From: Platycnemis pennipes
Lineage: Eukaryota; Arthropoda; Insecta; Odonata; Platycnemididae
DNA: 64,000 bases
Assembly (NCBI GenBank): GCA_933228895.1
Contig: OW121848.1
Coordinates: 86,633,470-86,697,469, forward strand
Direction: 5' to 3'
The notes beneath the pieces were generated by a model, which saw only the letters and a list, made by a program, of their open reading frames with translations, was not told the DNA's origin and did not search any database. Shown in pieces: positions 58,201 through 64,000 of this stretch (positions are counted from its first letter, which is position 1; each line of letters starts with the position of its first letter). The translations under genes were made by a program, and so were the position numbers.

Positions 58201-58203
58201 TAT

Positions 58204-60877
58204 GCAAAAGAATGTGATTTTACTGGCTCTATCTGCAAGGGATGCAAATTATGCGCTCATTATTTAATGTTTTTCGATACCTTTCAAAGAATTGCTACGT
58301 ATTTTCATCCAGAGTTGTGAAGTGCCAGATAGAACACTTCCTATCAGCACAAGATAGCATATTAACGATGATGGAGACATTTTTGACCGCTAAATGATTA
58401 CCTCCAGTAAAAGCTGCTGCTTGTTTCTGTTTAAGGATCGATGACTCACCTGTGTTTTACGGATGTTTTATATATTTATATGGACCTTGGTGGTCAAACC
58501 TTTACCATAACAGTATATTTGAGATTGTTTTGGGATAATAATATTACAGCTGTCTATAAAAGTAATTTTAGCCTTATCTGACATTTCCCTCTCCTCATTC
58601 TCAACTTTCTTTATAAGATTCACTGCCAGAACTTGCATTGCTTTTACACAATACATTTTTGTGCGTGTAAGACAAAATATACGCTAAATACAAATTTAAA
58701 TGAAGAATACGACATTACGGTGTTGTGAATTTACTTGAATAAGTAAATAGCTTTCTGTAAGTACATTCTATTACGCAGAATACTCTAGACCTCAACTGAC
58801 TTCCACTAAATAGCGGCCGCGTTTATACAATATACTCCAAAGTATTTTACAGGCCTCAAACTAGCTGACGAGCAAACGAGATGTACGCATAAAAATATTA
58901 CGCATGTCAAAAATGAGTTTCAATGAGATTCAAGGTAGCCCTTGTTTCCGTTGTGATTTCTGATGTTTTATATTGTTTTATAAAAGTGTTGGCTACTGAA
59001 AACGTACTAGATTTAAAGTTTATCACTTACTCTAAGCTGCAATGTTGATATTTTAAAAAAAATTCGATATCAAACACGAGTGATATTTAAAGGGGAGAAG
59101 ATCCTTTGGTGGACCACGCGTTAAAATCCCTCAATGTGTAAATATATTCACGGCTACTAAGAGAATTTAAACGAGTTTCTCATGTGACTAAATGGCATTA
59201 GTTTTCAGAAAATTGTTAATTTTTTTATGCACAGTGAAGAGAACTGCTGGCTGGCAAGGATTTGAGGTTATTTTTTAGATATATTGCATATGGATGACAT
59301 TTGCTGCGATTACGATCTTAGCCACTGTTATGAAATTCAGGTTGGTGGGTTGAACATGAATATTTTATACTTCCCCATTCTAAATTATGGTGTCTCACAA
59401 TTCTTGTGAGTATTTTATTGCGCTCAACAGCATACTTGGAACTCTCTCAACAGTTTTTGATTTGGCGTTAACATCGAAATTTAGCAAAGTCATCTCATTC
59501 AGATTTTACACAGCTATGCTGAAACTGTATGAAATTTTTCATTCTACCAAATGTATTTCTCATGGATGCTGTTCGTTTATTTTCTCACTTGGGATTTTCA
59601 CTAATCCTTTATCATATCCATCAAATATCCCGTGTTGATTTTCTCACTGCCTAAAAGACATGTCGTCTATGTGTCTACAAAGATCCAAAATAATTGGAGT
59701 GGTTCTTCCAAATAAGTCAAGCTATTCTGAGGTCTAACGCAAAGCTTAAGGGAAGGTAGACCAGAGTTTCAGTAAGAAGGAGTCAAAGTTACAAAACATG
59801 GACCGCGGCGCGATGATTTATAATGCCCCGTTTTCCACTTAATCCGATAAGGGGGAGTGGGGAGGTATCTTAGCTGCGAGGAAAAGGAAAGTGGTGAAGA
59901 AAGATTAACGTTCACGAAAGTTTACATCTCTGCCCTTCATCCCAAGCAAACGAAGAGTATGGGCCGTAGTATTGAGGAATTCATTAAAACATGTGTAAGA
60001 CTCGTTTAGTTCTCGCTGAATGCTAAATAATTTAGGCGCAAATCAAGTAAAGTCTTATTCACGTTCAAAAAAACCGATAAACCTTTTACTAAATGCCTTA
60101 ATATAATGGTTATTGATATATTTCATGTCCTTGAAACTATCAGCATATTAAATTTCTGTTCTAGCAAATACGTATGAATGATAGTAAGGTTAGGTTTGGG
60201 GGCTGTTTCTAGACGCATTATTTACATCCGAAGCAGGAATGTTCCACTTTTGACCTAAAATTCCTTAGAAAAATTCTTAATAAAGATTTTCACATCAACC
60301 TTCAGAAACTATTCAAGATTAAGCATTCATGCCTACCTAGGCGAATGCTGTAGAAGTCTATTGAAATAAGATTTTGACACTTGGTAGGCGATTCTCCAGT
60401 TTAAGTTCAATCAACCTAATTATAATGGAATGCACAGAAATGCAGCTGTAGTTAGCATTTTGCTGAATTTCAAACGGACTCCGAAGACTAACGGCACGTA
60501 TCTCTTGAAGCAAAACTTATTCTTCAACTGTACCCGGCTGTTCATTTAAGAACGCATTTATCTGAATTCATTTACTATTTTCTTTCTTAAAGTCATAATT
60601 ATTGTGTCAATTCAGTTTCGCAAATAACGTATTAACTCATAATATTAATGAGGAAAATATTGAGGCGTTTGTTTAGTTCATACAACCATAGTTGGTACAA
60701 TACACGAATGGTTGCGCTTCTGGATAATTATTGATAGTGTGCATCGCAAATATCTATTAATATCAGCTAAGTCATGAAGAAAATGCAAACCGAATCACGT
60801 AGTACTCAATAAGAATATAGAAAAAAGAAATTGGCTATCGAGTAACTCGTGAATATATACTTTTATTCAAAAAAATA
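58204..60877. other. AT-rich noncoding stretch
   Basis: No gene or clear repeat beyond the fading Penelope edge. Confidence 0.5.
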
Positions 60878-61856
60878 AAGGGCCAAAATATTATTTGCAC
60901 ACGAGGTTGAAGGGTGTTTATGAATTAAAAGAAAGAACTACGTAAAATTGTTAACCATATCAAAATGTATTCCGTTAATTTTTAACGTTAATTGTTGTTG
61001 GCTTAATTTTATTATTAAATTTTTGTATTCTTTGTTAAAGTGCAAATAGAAAAAGTGATTGATTTTTAACAATTATGCCGAATTTAAACATTTATTTTTT
61101 AAATATTATTCGCAGTAATTAATCACAAGTTTGACTTAAAATACACAATAATGTTTTATGCGTTTTCCACAAAGTTCAGAATGTTATCTGTCCAAGAAAT
61201 GATATTGTAACATAACTGCAATTCTTGGCTGTGGATGTTCGAACAAATGCTATTTTAATTGTGTCTCAACCCTAAAATATTCTAATTCTATAATGCATTG
61301 TTGTTTAGAATGTAGTTAAATCAACTAATTTTATGCTTTCCAAGCAACATATAACCGCTGACCCGCCTCATTCTAGCCCATAAATACAAACTATTATAAA
61401 ATGAATTGATCAAATTACGTTCTTAACTACGATTAATTATAATATTAAGATATCTAAAGATTGCAGCGAAAGTGAAATAGCGTTTGTTTGACCACCCAGA
61501 TCCGAAAAAACTCTTTTCGTAAAAATTATTACAATATAATATGTTGGACAGATAAAATTCTGAAATATGTAGAAAACGCATAAAACATTATTTTGCATTT
61601 TATGTAAACAATTGGATTAAAACTATGAAGAATTTTTGAAAAATAAATTTTTTAAAGCCAGCCTAATTGTTGAACGTGCAAAGAATATCATTTTTCTATA
61701 CAAAGTTTAGTAAATTATACCAAAATGCAATAAAAATTAATGTGCACAAAAATTAAAGTATAATAAAAAAATGATATGATTAAATTTTCTGTATTTCTTT
61801 TGGCTGCCTCATAAACACCCTTCAAACTCGAGTGCACATAATATTTTGGTGGACAG
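60878..61856. mobile_element. Tc1-like non-autonomous element, ~980 bp
   Basis: The left end CCAAAATATTATTTGCAC, ACGAGGTTGAAGGG and TGTTTATGA matches the reverse complement of the right end (CCAAAATATTATGTGCAC, TCGAGTTTGAAGGG and TGTTTATGA) over about 45 bp with three or so mismatches. The right terminus reads GGTGGACAG before TA, close to the CAGT..-type ends of Tc1 elements. The left outermost ~10 bases have diverged. The ~880-bp interior is very AT-rich and has no transposase frame. Confidence 0.7.
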
Positions 61857-64000
61857 TAGATTTCTTTATTTAAAATCTCTTGTTACCCCGGAAACGAAAT
61901 TGATGTCAATTGTCATATGAAGCTAACGTAACAGTCTCGTAATACAATCGTAATCTTCAGCCTAAGGATCAGATATATCCACACTGAAAAGCACCAAAAA
62001 AATGAAGATTTATAAAGAGGTATTATCTGGTAACTCAGCACCCTTCAACACTAATTCGAAATTTTATGAGGATAAAGACTATTCCAGGTTTCTTCTGTGC
62101 ACCGCCGAAGGTTCATTCGTTGCAATTTAGTTTCATTTTGAATGGGTTCATTCGCAATGAGTCGCAATCGTCTTTCTTCTTTGATGAGTTTAAAAATTGC
62201 TGCACATTTTCAGTATATAAGTATTTTTATTCCTGATAGTTCATAGAAAAAATATACATGATTTTTACTTTTCCAATTCATAACAAATGCACTTCCTTGC
62301 CGAGTGCTGAAAACTAGTCAAGCTTTACGGGACTAACTAGAAAGGTTCTCAAGATATCTTGGTACTGATAGCTTCCGAACTACGGTGCATGTACTCATTC
62401 CATAAAAACATTAAATTAAATATCAAGTGACGCCAAATGCTTCTATGAAAACTTTGAAAAAAATATGTCTTTAATGGAGCTTTTATGCTACATTGACCAT
62501 ATTTGGATAAATTTATAATTCCTAAATGTAAGCTATATAAATTAGGACAGGATGAAATAAGAATTAGGATCAGATAAAAAATTATGAGAAATTCATTTGC
62601 ACAAACTATAGAGGAAAATTTAATCGTCATAATGCAAAGAATACTTTTTCAAAGTTCAGTTTCCATAAAAATTAAATGTGAGGGAATAAAAAAAAACGAA
62701 TCCTGAAAATACTGAAAACTTTGACGAAAATACAAATAGCCAATCAAGACGGGAGCTTCTATTCACGTCTGATCTTATCCGTAAACGTCTTAAGGCGTTT
62801 TCAGGATGTTCATGGAGGTGGGAAAACGCTGAGGAATCCGTGGAAATACCAACGCGTGTTCGCTTCCCAACTCGACGCAGACCACACCGTGACGAGAGAT
62901 ATGGCCGACGAGAATCTTCTCTGGTGGAGCAATTTAGTTGGCGAGTCCCATCACGGAATTCCGCGATGAAATTAGACGTGCAGTAACCTCGAGTCTCCTC
63001 TGCCCTTCTAAAGAATGTCTGAAATGTTTCTCCATTTCCAAGTCCTTGTAAGTTATGCTTAAGAGCAACACGCTTGAAACCAAATCAAGGCCTGAAAAGC
63101 TTGCCAAGTTTGACCACAATCCTTTCAGGAAAAACTGTAGAAGCCGCATAATTACAAGCCATACATTTTGACCAATTCAGGACAAGAAAATTACTCCAAG
63201 AAGGGGAGACTACCTTGAGCAAAGGAACAAACAGAGGTCATGAATATGGGCACGCGTCTAACTTCAAATCTTCACGAGCTAGCGCGCTCACGTCGACTTG
63301 AAGGGCCAAGAGAATATATTAATAACTATTTCTTTGAGCACAAGTTAAGCAAGATTTATTTTCTTCGAAAAAAATTTCAAATTATCATGACTTTAAAATG
63401 CTGAATATACAGCTCTGTTTATTGGCCTTTAATGAAAACGTTAACACACCTGCTATTAGCGTGATGCATCACAATATTTTGCAAAATGGTAAAATTTATA
63501 AAGTAGTCAGATAAAGTTTTGGAATTCTAGGTATTGTTGAATCTTAAATATTTCAAAGGACCCAAATAATCCCAAATTAACTTTTATTGGCACCACAATA
63601 TTTCAATCAACTTGAATGCATGTTTTTACTATGCATAACGTCAATATTTGGTAACAAGATTTCAACAGTAACCCTTTCATTTTTACGGACTAGTAGGGGA
63701 CTAGTTCTACCTTAAAAAACATGAATTCGCTGTAGGAGAGTTTAGGATAGACACAATAGAAGAGAATAGGAACAATCGAGCAATATTGGGATCGAAAATC
63801 AGTTTGCAAAGGAACAGTTTAAGAGCATGGAATTCATTTATCATAAAAAATATGATAAACACCCTCTGGGTAGCTTTTTCATTCCGGGTGACAGGCCCCC
63901 AAAAATTAATGCGTTCCCATATTAGTGATCAACACATTTGTCAACATTCGAATTTTTTCGTAGATATTAGAGGAAAGTAGGTATTTTACTTGACAGGGAA
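61857..64000. other. AT-rich noncoding stretch
   Basis: A GC-richer patch at 62740-62990 holds an 82-codon frame without a recognisable domain. No gene is called. Confidence 0.45.

Larger units (their letters stand above)
55914..58203 (-). mobile_element. Penelope-like element, broken copy
   Basis: A minus-strand retroelement encodes, in order, an N-terminal region, a Penelope-type reverse transcriptase and a GIY-YIG endonuclease, with a hammerhead-like motif after the nuclease. This order is diagnostic for endonuclease-bearing Penelope-like elements. Several frame breaks make it non-functional: an in-frame stop at 57190-57192, a lost base near 57031, and shifts near 57400-57460 and about 57880-58030. 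The upstream end fades near 58203 and no 5' terminal repeat was found, so the copy is probably 5'-truncated. Confidence 0.85.

Noticed and set aside
62721..62969. 82-codon frame in a GC-richer patch near the right end
   Set aside because: Sequence looks somewhat protein-like but I cannot match it to any family; not enough to call.
1..64000. CRISPR arrays, operons, rRNA or prokaryotic regulatory signals
   Set aside because: No regularly spaced short repeats with unique spacers and no prokaryotic gene organisation; content is clearly eukaryotic.

Overview
The window looks like intergenic or intronic DNA from a large, repeat-rich animal genome, most likely an arthropod (insect). It is AT-rich overall, has no operon-like gene packing, and carries degraded transposable elements typical of insects: Helitron, RTE-type and L1/Tx1-type LINEs, a Penelope-like element, tRNA-derived SINEs, and Tc1/mariner-like and TTAA-flanked inverted-repeat elements. 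I found no complete host protein-coding gene. The only host-like coding signal is a short THAP-type zinc-finger exon at about 39.94-40.08 kb. The species cannot be fixed from the sequence alone.

Layout. 1-3.4 kb: AT-rich with weak diverged repeats. 3.4-6.4 kb: a Helitron 5' terminus fused to a minus-strand LINE (poly-A end, 405-codon open ORF2 C-terminus), followed by an internally deleted Helitron (5306-6437) with three ~245-bp internal repeats, a helicase pseudogene and a 3' hairpin. 6.4-10 kb: noncoding, with a ~186-bp direct repeat pair. 10-31 kb: a long series of GC-rich, strongly purine/pyrimidine-skewed blocks alternating with AT-rich DNA, interrupted by a small TTAA-flanked palindromic element, a tRNA-SINE, a LINE 3' end, a 27-bp-stem hairpin and a candidate LTR. 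31-39 kb: AT-rich, with a second copy of the same LINE 3' end and a second SINE copy. 39.4-40.1 kb: a hammerhead-like Penelope terminus, a perfect 29-nt palindrome and the THAP-like exon.

41.6-48.8 kb is the most striking part. A ~3.0-kb foldback element (45797-48807), flanked by TA, has ~970-bp arms that mirror each other with only one small indel detected at the points checked. The arms carry ~137-bp sub-repeats, each presenting a nuclear-receptor DR1-type motif, and a loop with a transposase C-terminus remnant. A related, much shorter half-copy lies at about 41.65-42.72 kb with a single sub-repeat. A likely solo LTR (44735-45179) sits between them.

51.6-58.2 kb: two RTE-type LINE fragments, a 59-bp inverted repeat around a degenerate hammerhead-like motif, and a broken Penelope-like element (minus strand: RT then GIY-YIG nuclease, then a hammerhead-like motif). 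58.2-64 kb: AT-rich, with a ~980-bp Tc1-like non-autonomous element at 60.88-61.86 kb. The elements do not form a pathway. The functional themes are rolling-circle, target-primed and cut-and-paste transposition, RNA self-cleavage motifs, and possible dispersal of hairpin RNA and nuclear-receptor sites by a foldback element.
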